Positions 40,325 to 48,740 of a stretch of 64,000 nucleotides of DNA are shown piece by piece. Source of the stretch: Symbiodinium natans. Lineage: Eukaryota > Sar > Dinophyceae > Suessiales > Symbiodiniaceae. A program made the translations under genes and the position numbers. The DNA is taken from positions 589,501 through 653,500 of the forward strand of contig CAJNDS010002324.1 of the NCBI GenBank assembly GCA_905221605.1, in the 5' to 3' direction. Under the pieces are notes generated by a model. It made no database searches and had not been told where the DNA came from. It worked only from the letters and a program-made list of their open reading frames with translations. The stretch's first letter is position 1. Each line of letters starts with the position of its first letter.

Positions 40325-40515
40325 ACCTTAATCCCTAAACCCTAAACACCCTAAAACCCTAAAACCCTAAATCCCTAAATCCCTAACTCCCTAACTCCCT
40401 AAATCCCTAGATCCCTAAATCCTTAAATCCCTAAATCCCTAAATCCCTAAATCCCTAAATCCCTAAATCCCTACATCCCTAAATCCGTAAATCCCTACAT
40501 CCCTAAATCCCTGAA
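40325..40515 (-). repeat. (CCCTAAAT)n octamer array
   Basis: About nineteen CCCTAAAT units (40365-40510) after CCCTAAAA-type units. A homogenised octamer distinct from the one at 6716. Confidence 0.95.
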
Positions 40516-40711
40516 CCAAAGGAGCCCATAGCCTATTTAGGGTCTATAGATGTCTCTAGGTTACTTTGGCTGTGGGTCGCATAAGGCTCAGGGTTTATAG
40601 AGATTGTGGGGTTTCTCGGGTTCATAGGATTTCTAGGGTTTTCTAGGGTTTATGGGGGTTTCAAGGCTTTATAGGGCTCAAAAGGGGTCAGGGTTCAGGG
40701 CAAGACCTCTA

Positions 40712-40783
40712 CTAGGAAATCAAGAAGCGCTGGCACTGCCTGGATGATGTAGGCAGTCTGGCACGGTAAGTTGATGATGTTGC
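40712..40783 (-). CDS. FN3-like exon, T-A-Y-I-I-Q strand
   Basis: Minus-strand acceptor TATCCAG|GCAACA. After two split-codon bases it reads NIINLPCQTAYIIQAVPALL. L-x-C-x-T-x-Y-x-(I/V)-x-A is shared with 19445-19509 and 27400-27538. Not bracketed by clear telomere-like arrays. Confidence 0.5.
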   Translation of the reverse strand, partial: ATSSTYRARLPTSSRQCQRFLIS

Positions 40784-40789
40784 CTGGAT

Positions 40790-41020
40790 AGGGTATGCCC
40801 AGACCGTTTTCAGCCCCAAAGCCACTAAACCCGATCAGAAAGGGGGGGTGCTGATATGGCCAGGACTGCTGCGCGCTAACCGATTCCGGAAAGGGCGCGT
40901 CACCCTAAGCCGTGAACCCTCAACCCTAACAGGAGCTTAAGGGTACCGAAGCCCTTAAAAAAAAGAAAGCTTACTCTGGGTCCTAGAGACCAAGGAAGGT
41001 CACCCTGAACCCTAACCCCT
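40790..41020. other. Unique DNA with relic of family C
   Basis: AAAGCTTACTCTGGGTCCTAG near 40967-40987 resembles the right end of family C1. No gene. Confidence 0.4.
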
Positions 41021-41025
41021 AAACC

Positions 41026-41118
41026 TTGGACTGTTCTTCCCCCTTATACTAGGGATTACAGTACCCCCCTATTAGAATCCCTATTAAGGACTGTTATGGT
41101 ATAAGTGGGAACATCCAT
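41026..41118. mobile_element. Family A element
   Basis: TTCTTCCCCCTTATACTAGG GATTACAGTACCCCCC at left and AAGGACTGTTATGGTATAAG TGGGAACATCC at right. Terminal repeats mutated. Confidence 0.65.
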
Positions 41119-41585
41119 ACATAAAGCCTAAACCTCAAGGGGCGAATCTTCAATCTCAACTTCAACCCTGCCCGTGGCAGGATCTCAATCGATTTAGAGG
41201 TTCAACGGTTGGGGTTTGGGTTCAGAAAAGCACGACACACAAGTGCATTGAACCCCTAAACCCTAAACCCTAAACCCGACAAACGCCGAAGTGCTGAAGC
41301 ACCATGCTGACTAATCTCAACCAGCCCTGAACTCATGAAAAAAACCACGCCTTGAAAGTAGGACTGAGGCATAAACATAGCACTCTATAGTCCAAACCCC
41401 GACCACCATACGCAACCGCCGTAAACCCTAAACCCTGAACCCTAAGCCCTACTTTCCTACCTTCCCTCAGTAATGGCGGGGGAGATAAAAAGTGCCTCAC
41501 TAAAACAAAAGGGGACAACGAGTCCAAGGAGTTGCACAAAGAAGCAGACCCAAGCTCGCAACCTGCTTAGAGCCTAGCGTTGAGG

Positions 41586-41650
41586 GTTTAGGGTTTAGGG
41601 TTTAGGGTTTAGGGTTTAGGGTTTAGGGTTTAGGGTTTAGGGTTTAGGGT
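41586..41650 (+). repeat. (TTTAGGG)n array
   Basis: About nine perfect heptamers. Confidence 0.95.
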
Positions 41651-41671
41651 CAGCCTTAAGCTCCAAGGCTC

Positions 41672-41735
41672 TAAGGACTCTTGTCTGGTTTGCGTGTTCC
41701 TGCGCTGCTTCGGGGGGCCTGGGATAAAGTGATCC
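41672..41735 (-). CDS. Candidate exon
   Basis: Minus-strand frame after TTCAG|GATCAC reads DHFIPGPPKQRRNTQTRQES. Boundaries uncertain; TTTAGGG lies left. Confidence 0.35.
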
Positions 41736-41859
41736 TGAACTGGCCAAGTCGTGCCTCCACAACCCTGAGCCATCAATCTGATAACTTCCCCTTTAAAGGG
41801 TTAGGGTTTAGGGTTTAGGGTTTAGGGTTTAGGGCTTAGGGTTTAGGATTTAGGGTTCA

Positions 41860-42530
41860 GGGTTTAGGAATTAGGGTTGAGCCCTGACCCCCTGAAACAC
41901 TAAAGCCAAAACTATGCGAAGCTGCATGTGATATTGTCGAAGGCCGTGAGGGACCCGCACGCAGGAGGGTCCTAGCCAAATCGTCCCTGGAGTCTCTAAT
42001 GTAGTCCCTTTTGGGGTTAGTTATAGGGGATTCTAGTATACTACCCCAAAAAGGCACTACATAGGAGCTTTTCGGTCGAACCCTGCAACGGAGGGGGGGG
42101 GGGGTTAGGGTTTAAGGTTTAGGCCTTGCGGGTTAGGGCCAAAGGTTCTAGGCAGTAGTTTGTACGGCTCTGTTGTGGTCGGAGCTGCCATGTTCAGCGG
42201 CTATGCAGGGGATGCTATCTCGCCTTGCCACGAAGTTTGGGAACCTATGATCGTTTCCGCAACGATTCTTGAACCCGAAGCCCTAAACCCGGATCTGGAA
42301 CCCAAAAACCTCCTACTTGTCACTTCCTGCAGCAGCAGATCTTACCCGGCAAACTTCCCTGCGGCAAACTTCCCACTCCTCAAGCAACAACCGTAGACCA
42401 TAACCCCCCTCAAAAAGAACCCGAGACCCAATGACGATCCTCAACCCTGCCTGGGCCCTCAGTTGTCGTCCCTGTTTGCGGGGTGGGTGGCAGTGGGAGG
42501 GGCGGGCGCGGGCTGATGAGCATGGCATGG
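41860..42530. other. Unique DNA, open frames on both strands, unassigned
   Basis: Minus frame 41857-42057 and plus frame 42160-42396 carry no recognised motif. G14-type run at 42092-42104. Confidence 0.35.
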
Positions 42531-42795
42531 TTTAGAGCTTAGGGTTTAGGGTTTTTAAAGTTTGAGCTAAGAATTCGGTGCTCCGAAGAAAAGAACGAAA
42601 ATTGCGGTTCCGAGGTACACCTTAAACCCTGAACTGCACGCCTCCAAAACCCATGAACCCCAAACCTACACTCCCCCGAGAGCCTTAAAAGAATATTATT
42701 GCTACTATCATCCCTTGTGAGGAGACTATGGGCACACAATCCTCCCTAAAGCCCAACGCGACCTGCCCTCCGCCCTGAACCCTGAACCCTAAACC

Positions 42796-42861
42796 GTCCT
42801 TCGTCCACGCACCATTCGGATCGCGGATCTCAACTTGCCACGCCCGGAAGCTGCAGTTGCC
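42796..42861 (-). CDS. FN3-like exon, N-C-S-F-R-A-W strand
   Basis: Minus-strand acceptor CATTGCAG|GGCAAC; reads GNCSFRAWQVEIRDPNGAWT then KDG, ending at AAG|GAC or ACG|GTTTAG. C-x-F-x-x-W-x-V-E-(I/V)-x-D-x-N-G-x-W is the best example of the second FN3-like piece. If the GT donor is used, it is provided by the first TTTAGGG-type unit itself. CCCTGAA/CCCTAAA left, TTTAGGG right. Confidence 0.6.
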
Positions 42862-43108
42862 CTGCAATGGGGATTCCCGGATCATGTTTAGGGTTTAGGG
42901 TTTAAGGTTTAGGGTTTAGGATTTAGGGTTTAGGGCGATTAGGGTTTAGGACTTCAGGGTTTTAGGATTTGGGCCTTAGGGCTTTAGGGGCTCCTGGGTT
43001 GTAGAGTTACTTAGGGTCTGGGTCAAACTTCGTGTCCAGTGAACCTTGTCCGGAAGCCCGCACGAACAACGGTAAACCCCTCCAACCTAAACCCTAAACC
43101 CTAAACCC

Positions 43109-43330
43109 TTGCGGTTCTTCAAGTTGTGTGTCGTCTTTGTGGCCTTTGCCGGGTGGCCGAACTTGATGCCAGTCTGCTGGCGACCGTGGGCGAATAATGG
43201 CGAACCTATTGAGTACGGCATAAGAGAGTTTACGATGATTAGGGAACCCGAACATACACCCCCAATAAGGTATCCCGAATTTCGGAAACCCTGAAAAAAG
43301 GTCTAAGGTTTCGGGGCGGGGCTCGGGGAA
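43109..43330. other. Unique DNA with possible minus-strand exon
   Basis: Near 43110-43170 the minus strand reads GIKFGHPAKATKTTHNLK after CAGCAG|AC. Plus frame of 61 codons over the same region has no motif. Confidence 0.3.
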
Positions 43331-43389
43331 CCTTTCATGTACTATTTCTAGGCCCCATCGCCTTCGTTTGCCCCACTTTCCGAGGGTGC

Positions 43390-43820
43390 GAATACATCGT
43401 TATTTGCAGTGTTTCGTGCACATGACATGCGTTTAAAATCGGTATTTACGACACTTTTTGGCTTCGCTGCGTGCCAATGGCCAGAGCATCCAAATACATC
43501 GTTATTTGCCGTGTTTCCTGCACGTGACATGCTACGAACATCGGTATTTACGACGCTTCGTGGCTTCGTTACGTGCGACTGGCCAAAGCATCCATGTCCG
43601 CACGATGATAACGTCCGTGTTACCAGAGCATCCATGTCCGCACGATGATAACGTCCGTGTTACCAGAGCATCCATGTCCGCACGATGATAACGTCCGTGT
43701 TTCCACAGCAAACATGTCCGCACGATGATAACGTTCGTGTGACCGCTGCGTGCGAATGGCCACAGCATGCATGTCCGCACGTGCAAAAGCATCGGTATTT
43801 ACGACACTTCGTGCCTTTCT
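43390..43820. repeat. Higher-order minisatellite, 102-bp and 40-bp units
   Basis: A 102-bp unit starts at 43391 and 43493 (AATACATCGTTATTTGC). Inside the second, a 40-bp unit (CATGTCCGCACGATGATAAC and following) repeats at 43591, 43631, 43671 and 43711, then the long unit resumes in part to 43815. Because 40 and 102 are not both compatible with one frame, the open frames on both strands are repeat artefacts. Confidence 0.9.
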
Positions 43821-44220
43821 TCTGCCGGGGTAAAAAGCAGTTCTGCCTGCAAATGCACAACATTTCCGTGCAGAAATGTCGGGTGTTTGGGGTTTGCAAG
43901 CTTGCCATTCCTCTAGACACTACCAGACATTGCTCGTGCCACCTCTCATCACCCGAGCTGGACACGAAAAAACTCGGGTTTTTGCTGTTTTCTGCTTGGT
44001 ATTCCCGTGTTTCGGCGACGCCATGTTCAACTGGAAAAAACACGATTTCATCGCCCCTGCCATGCTTTTCAACAACTGCCCCGACGAGAAGCGGGGCAAA
44101 CGATGGTGATGCGGCCTATTTCTAGCATCGACTTTCTACTTGGGGGTTACCAGCAAGTGCTCGCGAGCAGTCGGTACCTGGTAGTTGTGCACGGTTGGCC
44201 TAAATCCAATGCCCCAAAGC
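43821..44220. other. Unique DNA continuing the minisatellite style; no gene supported
   Basis: Open on both strands over some 120 codons (43660-44043 minus, 43685-44125 plus) but no motif, and its left part is repeat. Confidence 0.35.
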
Positions 44221-44222
44221 TT

Positions 44223-44333
44223 CGTAGCCCGGTAACCATATCTCTATAAGGCTACCCCTTTTTTCGGTTGGCTGCTTTATAAGGGAACCCAGAACCTTAA
44301 AAAAAAAGAGTAAAGGGTACCACTGGGCTACCA
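44223..44333. mobile_element. Family C2 element
   Basis: CGTAGCCCGGTAACC at left, CCACTGGGCTACC at right; GGGAACCCAGAACC and GTAAAGGGTACCACTGGG inside, matching 16491-16601. Confidence 0.75.
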
Positions 44334-44408
44334 AGAAAGGCAAAACCCTGAAACTTCCAGTGCGCGGTTTGCAGCTGCGAGCTTGAAGGCTTGCACTTCT
44401 TACCGTGC

Positions 44409-44552
44409 TACTTGGAGGTTCATGGTACTTATTAACCAATTATAACTGCACGTATAACCCACTTATAAGCCCCTTAAGTGCCCTAATATGGTTATAAGTA
44501 CAGTCACAAGTACAGCAATAATTGGTTAATACGTACCATGGACCTCCAAGTA
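44409..44552. mobile_element. Element F with 33-bp inverted repeats and TA flanks (mariner-like ends)
   Basis: CTTGGAGGTTCATGGTACTT ATTAACCAATTAT at 44411-44443 pairs with its complement at 44518-44550 with two mismatches. TA flanks both ends, as expected for Tc1/mariner-type insertion. 144 bp with flanks, no coding capacity. Confidence 0.75.
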
Positions 44553-44559
44553 ATCATTG

Positions 44560-44940
44560 TAGGCGGCACAAGGTATTGGTGGTTGGTTGTTGTGCCTACA
44601 TCCTGAACCGATACACAAACATGGGGAGCTTTGACTACGGATGTTTGGGCCTACTGTCGTGGGGATTGTTCTGCTTTTGGCAGTAGAGACTGTCCGAGTA
44701 GATGCAAACGTGCCATCGTACAGCCACAGGCCAATGAAGTTTGCGTGCATCGCCACACTGGCTCAACTTCCTTCCGCAACACCCCCTAAACCCTAAACCC
44801 TCAACCCCCAGCTCAAATGCTGGAAGAAGCCATGTCGCGTGATCTCTGAGTAGCCGCTGCAAACGGACAGAAGAGTGGAGTGCCACGAACTCTTCCACCA
44901 TGTCACCAACGAAGGGATACTTGCTTGTATAAACCCTAAA
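44560..44940 (-). CDS. Unassigned unique island(s), possibly coding on the minus strand
   Basis: Two minus-strand stretches are protein-like: SKYPFVGDMVEEFVALHSSV at about 44870-44935, and HANFIGLWLYDGTFASTRTV at about 44680-44750. A short CCCTAAA stretch at 44785-44805 separates them. Boundaries uncertain. Confidence 0.35.
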
Positions 44941-45047
44941 CCCAAAACCCAAAACCCTAAGCCCTGAACCCTGAACCCTGAACCCTGAACCCTAAACCCT
45001 AAACCCTAAACCCTAAACCCCCGAAACCCTTAAGATGACAAGTTCAG

Positions 45048-45085
45048 AGTCCAGGATTCCCAGTGCCCACACGTCTGTGCTGATT
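45048..45085 (-). CDS. FN3-like micro-exon, C-x-x-W-x-x-W strand
   Basis: Minus-strand frame after AGCACAG|ACG reads TCGHWESWTLNLSS. C-x-x-W-x-x-W-x-L-x-L fits the second piece. It follows the first-strand exon at 45389-45454 in the transcript. CCCTAAA left, TTTAGGG right. Confidence 0.45.
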
Positions 45086-45097
45086 TTTAGGGGTTTG

Positions 45098-45170
45098 GGT
45101 TTAGGGTTTAGGGTTTAGGGTTTAGGGTTTAGGGTTTAGGGTTTAAGGGTTTAGGGTTTAGGGCTTAGGG
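45098..45170 (+). repeat. (TTTAGGG)n array
   Basis: About ten heptamers. Confidence 0.93.
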
Positions 45171-45388
45171 TTTTTTGAGGCACCAGCTAGGTTAGCCAGG
45201 CAAAAACTGGAAAGAATAATCCTAAGCAGGATCCTCTTATGTCAAGAAGGGAGCTACAAAACAATTTGCAAAACAAAAACAGCGCCTACCTAGCCCGCCT
45301 AAACCCTAAACCCCAAAACCCTATAAACCCTACACCCTAAACCCTAAACCCTAAACCCTAAGCCGAAACATGACACCCTGCTGGGGGC

Positions 45389-45454
45389 CTGATCTGCCGA
45401 AGCATTCCAAGAGATCTCCAGTGACTGAGATGTTGGCGTTATCACTGTCAAGTC
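45389..45454 (-). CDS. FN3-like exon, first strand S-L-E-I-S-W
   Basis: 66-nt minus-strand exon, 22 codons in phase 0-0: acceptor GCACAG|GACTTG, donor GATCAG|GCCCCC (GC type). Reads DLTVITPTSQSLEISWNASA plus DQ. T-x-x-S-L-x-I-x-W-x-A is a textbook FN3 A-B strand pattern and the strongest evidence for the fold. CCCTAAA left, TTTAGGG right. Confidence 0.65.
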
Positions 45455-45464
45455 CTGTGCGGTT

Positions 45465-45775
45465 TAGGGTTTAGGGTTTAGGGCTAGGGTTTAGGGTTTA
45501 GGGTTTAGGGTTTCGGGTTTAGGATTTAGGGTTTAGGGTTTAGGGTCTAGGGCCTAGGGTCTAGGGTCTAGGGTTTAGGGTTTGGGGTTTAAACATGCGC
45601 GTTCCTGGGAGACTCTGGAAGAGCATTGGCCAGCAGTATGTCCGCTGCTCAGATGTGGCCCTGTCAACCCTGAGCCCCCAAATCCTGGCTCCAAACAGCT
45701 CGGGTTTAGGGTTTAGGGCTTAGGGTTTAGGGTTTAGGGTTTAGGGTTTGGGGTTTGGGGTTTGGGGTTTGGGGT
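45465..45775 (+). repeat. TTTAGGG variants with a small island
   Basis: Arrays at 45465-45590 and 45700-45775 (last units TTTGGGG) enclose an island at 45597-45690 whose minus reading includes TSEQRTYCWPMLFQSLPG. Confidence 0.8.
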
Positions 45776-45779
45776 TGAG

Positions 45780-46080
45780 GGTTACTTAGTTGCTGAGTTC
45801 ATAAGCCCCCCCAGAAGTGTACACTTTCAGTTCTAGAGGGGATTGCAGTGTAAAGTGTACTCACTCAGCTACTAAAATAGAGCAGCAACCAGAAGCCAAC
45901 TTGAAACTTCCCGCACCCGGAGATTAGCACACCACAGACAACGCAATAATGGGGTAGGTTTGGGGCCCTATCAGAGACTAGATTTGTTGGCTGTCTCGTA
46001 TGTACGCTAAACCCCTTCTCACATACATGGGCCGCTTCTCGCCCGGGAACCATAAAGCGTGAACCCGCAAAGGAAAAAGA
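45780..46080. other. Unique DNA with a palindromic stretch, no gene supported
   Basis: AGTGTACACTTTCAG (45816-45830) and CAGTGTAAAGTGTACTCAC (45847-45865) form an imperfect inverted repeat, AAGTGTACACTTT-like, around TTCTAGAGGGGATTG; AGTTGCTGAGT left and ACTCAGCTACT right extend it. Confidence 0.5.
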
Positions 46081-46103
46081 AAGGGGATGCTAGTTGCACC
46101 ACG

Positions 46104-46225
46104 CGGGGGGGGGGGGGGGGGGGGGATCCTTTGGGGAACCTCTCTGAAAAAAAAGAGAGCTCTGGTCTCTTTTTGGGGTGGAAACCTTTCAGTACCGGGG
46201 CTTTGAACAAGAACCAAGGACTGCC
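46104..46225. other. G20 tract and hairpin-rich DNA
   Basis: About G20 at 46105-46125, then CTCTCTGAAAAAAAAGAGAG, a local palindrome. May be another copy of a homopolymer-bearing element. Confidence 0.5.
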
Positions 46226-46311
46226 AAAAAGAGACTAAACGGCTTAGGGCTTGAGGAGTGTTTAGAGTTTGGGGCTTAATTAGCGTTTTCTTGGTGTTGG
46301 TGCTTGTAGGG

Positions 46312-46438
46312 TTCAAGATTTGGGCCGCAGGTCCGTGCAAGTCCTCGGGCGCACCAGCCCGCACGTTGGGAACCGTAACGACCGTCACGAAGATGTCGTA
46401 GATCACGGTCTCCGGGATGGTCGACGCCAGCTGTACAC
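46312..46438 (-). CDS. FN3-like exon, Y-D-I-F-V-T-V strand
   Basis: Minus-strand acceptor CCACAAG|GTGTAC. After two split-codon bases it reads VQLASTIPETVIYDIFVTVV and TVPNVRAGAPEDLHGPAAQI. I-x-Y-x-I-x-V-x-V is an F-strand pattern with the usual starting phase. The longest FN3-like exon candidate. Confidence 0.55.
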
Positions 46439-46565
46439 CTTGTGGGTGGTGACCCGAAATCCCTCAACCAAAAGCCACAACCTAAACTGACCCGAAAGTC
46501 CGAAGCCTTAAGCCCTTAAACCATAAAACCTACACCCCAAGAAAGTCCTAAACCTTAAACCCTTA

Positions 46566-46635
46566 TAAACCCTAAACCCTAAACCCTAAACCCTAAACCC
46601 TAAACCCTAAACCCTAAACCCTAAACCCTAAACCC
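46566..46635 (-). repeat. (CCCTAAA)n array
   Basis: Ten perfect heptamers. Confidence 0.95.
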
Positions 46636-46654
46636 CCCAAAAAAGGAATCAGGC

Positions 46655-46738
46655 CTAGTCCTGGCCACCCGAGGCTTCGGCTCAAGCCGGCGGCTGCCGA
46701 CTTCTACCTAATCCTGCACCACCCACGCGCTCCAAACC
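46655..46738. other. Exon-like island, strand undecided
   Basis: Minus EVGSRRLEPKPRVARTRP and plus SGLVLATRGFGSSRRLPTST are both open. CCCTAAA left, TTTAGGG right. Confidence 0.35.
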
Positions 46739-46745
46739 AAAGCTC

Positions 46746-46830
46746 GGGTTTAGGGTTTAGGGTTTAGGGTTTAGGGTTTAGGGTTTAGGGTTTAGGGTTT
46801 AGGGTTTAGGGTTTAGGGTTTAGGGTTTAG
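46746..46830 (+). repeat. (TTTAGGG)n array
   Basis: Twelve perfect heptamers. Confidence 0.95.
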
Positions 46831-47059
46831 AAACCCGGAAACAGGCGGGCACCTTCCCTTCCTACGAAATATATTAACAGGCACCTATATCTACCCCACC
46901 CTCAACGGTAGCACAGGGGGGGGTTGCTTGTGTGCAGTTGTTACCCCTGAACCTGAAGCCCCAGATACTAAACCCTAAACCCCAAAACCCCAAACTCCAA
47001 ACCCCAAACCCTAAACCCCAAACCCTACACCCTAAACCCTAAACCCGAAACCCCAAACT

Positions 47060-47116
47060 CTGAACCTCCAGCCGCCGCCGGGCGGCGTACGTCATACGTG
47101 GCTCCGGGCTCGAGAC
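47060..47116 (-). CDS. FN3-like exon, L-E-P-G-A-T-Y-D-V strand
   Basis: Minus-strand acceptor TTCTAAG|GTCTCG. After two split-codon bases it reads LEPGATYDVRRPAAAGGS. L-x-P-x-(T)-x-Y-x-V-x is the canonical FN3 E-F motif. Fourth of a four-exon set: 48542, 48237, 47728, 47116. Confidence 0.6.
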
Positions 47117-47201
47117 CTTAGAAGTCAGAAGTGGGTGCGCCTATGGGTGATTAGCTTGTTTTAGGGTTTAGGGTTTAGGGTTTAGGCTTTAGGGGTTTAG
47201 G

Positions 47202-47345
47202 GTCCGCCGACCCCAGCGGCGTCTTGGATGGTTTTGAGGGAGGGAACCCTCCCCCTCCTCTCCCTTACACCCCCAAGAACCAAAACGAAGGGGGCAATTC
47301 ACCAGGATAGAAACTCCTTTGGCAAAACCCCCCACCCCCCCCACC
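47202..47345. repeat. Module H copy 2
   Basis: GGGTCCGCCGACCCCAGCGG, CGTCTTGGATGG and CTCCTTTGGCAAAACCCCCC match 10648-10861 in order. Followed by C-rich sequence 47335-47405 interrupted by A. Confidence 0.75.
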
Positions 47346-47672
47346 ACCCCCCCCAACCCCACCCCCCCAACCCCCCCACCCCCCTCCCCCCCCACCCCCC
47401 ACCCAAGACTGATTTTTGAGGGCCCTGCCCCTGGCCCCCCCTTGCCCCCCCTGGCCCTTGCTTGACTTTTTGAAACAAAGTGATTTAAGGGGCTCCTCGA
47501 TCTTGAACCAACCCCTAGACCCACCCAAGATACCCAAAATGATCGCCTACTTCCATGAGACTTCGCCTTTGTTTACCCCTAAACCCTAAACCCTAAACCC
47601 GACACCCGAAACCCTGGACCCTGAACCCTAAACCCAACAATCTCGGCTCGAGACTGCCGAGACACACCACAC

Positions 47673-47728
47673 CTCGCAGGTGGTCTCCGTGATCTCCGCG
47701 CAGTGGTCGACAAAGAACCACTCGGAGC
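47673..47728 (-). CDS. FN3-like exon, C-x-E-I-T-E-T-T-C strand
   Basis: Minus-strand acceptor GTCAAG|GCTCCG. After two split-codon bases it reads SEWFFVDHCAEITETTCE. Two Cys with T-T-C before the end match the third piece. The previous exon (48157-48237) ends with one base, so the phases agree. CCCTAAA left. Confidence 0.55.
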
Positions 47729-47942
47729 CTTGACCCAAAAACCCAAAAACCCTAAAACCCTAAAACCCTAGAACCCTAGAACCCTAAAACCCCAAACCCC
47801 AAAAACCTAGAGCCCTAAAACCCTAACACAATGAAATCCTAAAACCCTCAAACCCTAACCCCGTAAACCCTGAACCATGAAGAATAAACCCTAGAACCCC
47901 CCATCCCAAAACGCAAACCCAAAACCTGAATGCAGACCAGCC

Positions 47943-48032
47943 TTGGTCGCCTAGTAACCATCTTACATTAAGGGTATCCTGTTTTTGGGTTGGTTGCTTT
48001 GAACCGAGAGGCAAGAAAAGGGTAAGGAAGAG
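47943..48032. mobile_element. Family C2 element, right end missing
   Basis: TTGGTCGCCTAGTAACCATC TTACATTAAGGGTATCC matches the left two thirds of 57200-57300; the right terminal repeat is replaced by CCCTTACCCTAAACCC. Confidence 0.6.
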
Positions 48033-48039
48033 ATCCCTT

Positions 48040-48140
48040 ACCCTAAACCCTGAACCCTAAACCCTGAACCCTAAACCCTAAACCCTAAACCCTAAACCCT
48101 AAACCCTAAACCCTAAACCCTAAACCCTAAACCCTAAACC
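48040..48140 (-). repeat. (CCCTAAA)n array
   Basis: Fourteen units. Confidence 0.95.
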
Positions 48141-48156
48141 TGAAGTGCAGGCCGGC

Positions 48157-48237
48157 CTTCCTCCTGCTTTCGCATGTCCACGCGCCACTCCCAGCCGTTG
48201 CCGTCGTTGAGGAACTCGTCGGACACGAACTCTCCGC
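48157..48237 (-). CDS. FN3-like exon, W-E-W-R-V strand, phase 1-1
   Basis: 81-nt minus-strand exon: acceptor GCCCAG|GCGGAG, donor GGAAG|GCCGGC (GC type), two bases at the start, one at the end. Reads GEFVSDEFLNDGNGWEWRVD then MRKQEE. F-x-x-x-F...G-W-x-W-x-V fits the second piece of an FN3-like unit. Strongly protein-like, with no stop. Flanked by CCCTAAA left, TTTAGGG right. Confidence 0.65.
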
Positions 48238-48240
48238 CTG

Positions 48241-48302
48241 GGTTTAGGGTTTAGGGTTTAGGGTTTAGGGTTTAGGGTTTAGGGTTTAGGGTTTAGGGTT
48301 TA
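48241..48302 (+). repeat. (TTTAGGG)n array
   Basis: Nine perfect heptamers beginning four bases after the exon candidate. Confidence 0.95.
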
Positions 48303-48305
48303 ACT

Positions 48306-48352
48306 CTATCCTTCCGGGGTCTGAGATGTGGGTTGTTTTTTTGGAAGGATAG
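48306..48352. repeat. Perfect hairpin in the middle of an intron candidate
   Basis: CTATCCTTCC at 48306-48315 and GGAAGGATAG at 48343-48352. Confidence 0.8.
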
Positions 48353-48478
48353 GGATTTCGGGTCTCGGAGTTTCGGCTACACCCTTAGAATCTTAAACCC
48401 TAAACCCTAAACCCTGAACCCACACCACTTAACCCTAACCCCTAAACCTTAAACCCTGAATCCTAAACCTGTAGCCTC

Positions 48479-48542
48479 TGTGCGTCAGAGCCACCGTCCC
48501 ACTCGATGACCACGCTGCCACCGGTGGGATTCCAGGGCCCAC
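48479..48542 (-). CDS. FN3-like exon, first strand S-V-V-I-E-W
   Basis: Minus-strand acceptor GCGCAG|GTGGGC. After two split-codon bases it reads GPWNPTGGSVVIEWDGGSDA. G-S-V-x-I-x-W-D is a B-strand pattern. First exon of the four-exon set ending at 47060. Left boundary unsettled. CCCTAAA-type left, TTTAGGG right. Confidence 0.55.
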
Positions 48543-48559
48543 CTGCGCTGCTCTCAGGG

Positions 48560-48740
48560 CTTCGGGTTGAGGGTTTAGGGTTTCGGGTTTAGGATTTAGG
48601 GTTTAGGGTTTGGGGTTTAGGGTTAAGGGTTTGGGGTTTAGGGTTTGGGGTTTAGGGTTTCGGGTTTAGGGTTTCGGGTTTAGGGTTTGGGGTTTTGGGT
48701 TTAGGGATTCGAGATTAGGGTTCAGGGTTTAGGGTAATTA
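48560..48740 (+). repeat. Degenerate TTTAGGG/TTTGGGG/TTTCGGG array
   Basis: About twenty-four mixed heptamers. Confidence 0.92.

Noticed and set aside
43409-44125. Genes on both strands
   Set aside because: Open frames arise from the 40/102-bp minisatellite, whose unit is not a multiple of three.
45040-45090. Protein kinase motif DVWALGIL on the minus strand
   Set aside because: Only one short motif, no other kinase subdomain nearby; another frame (TCGHWESWTLNLSS) fits the FN3-like order of neighbouring exons.
47189-47537. Gly-rich minus-strand and Pro-rich plus-strand proteins
   Set aside because: They are the C/A-rich run 47335-47405 beside module H.
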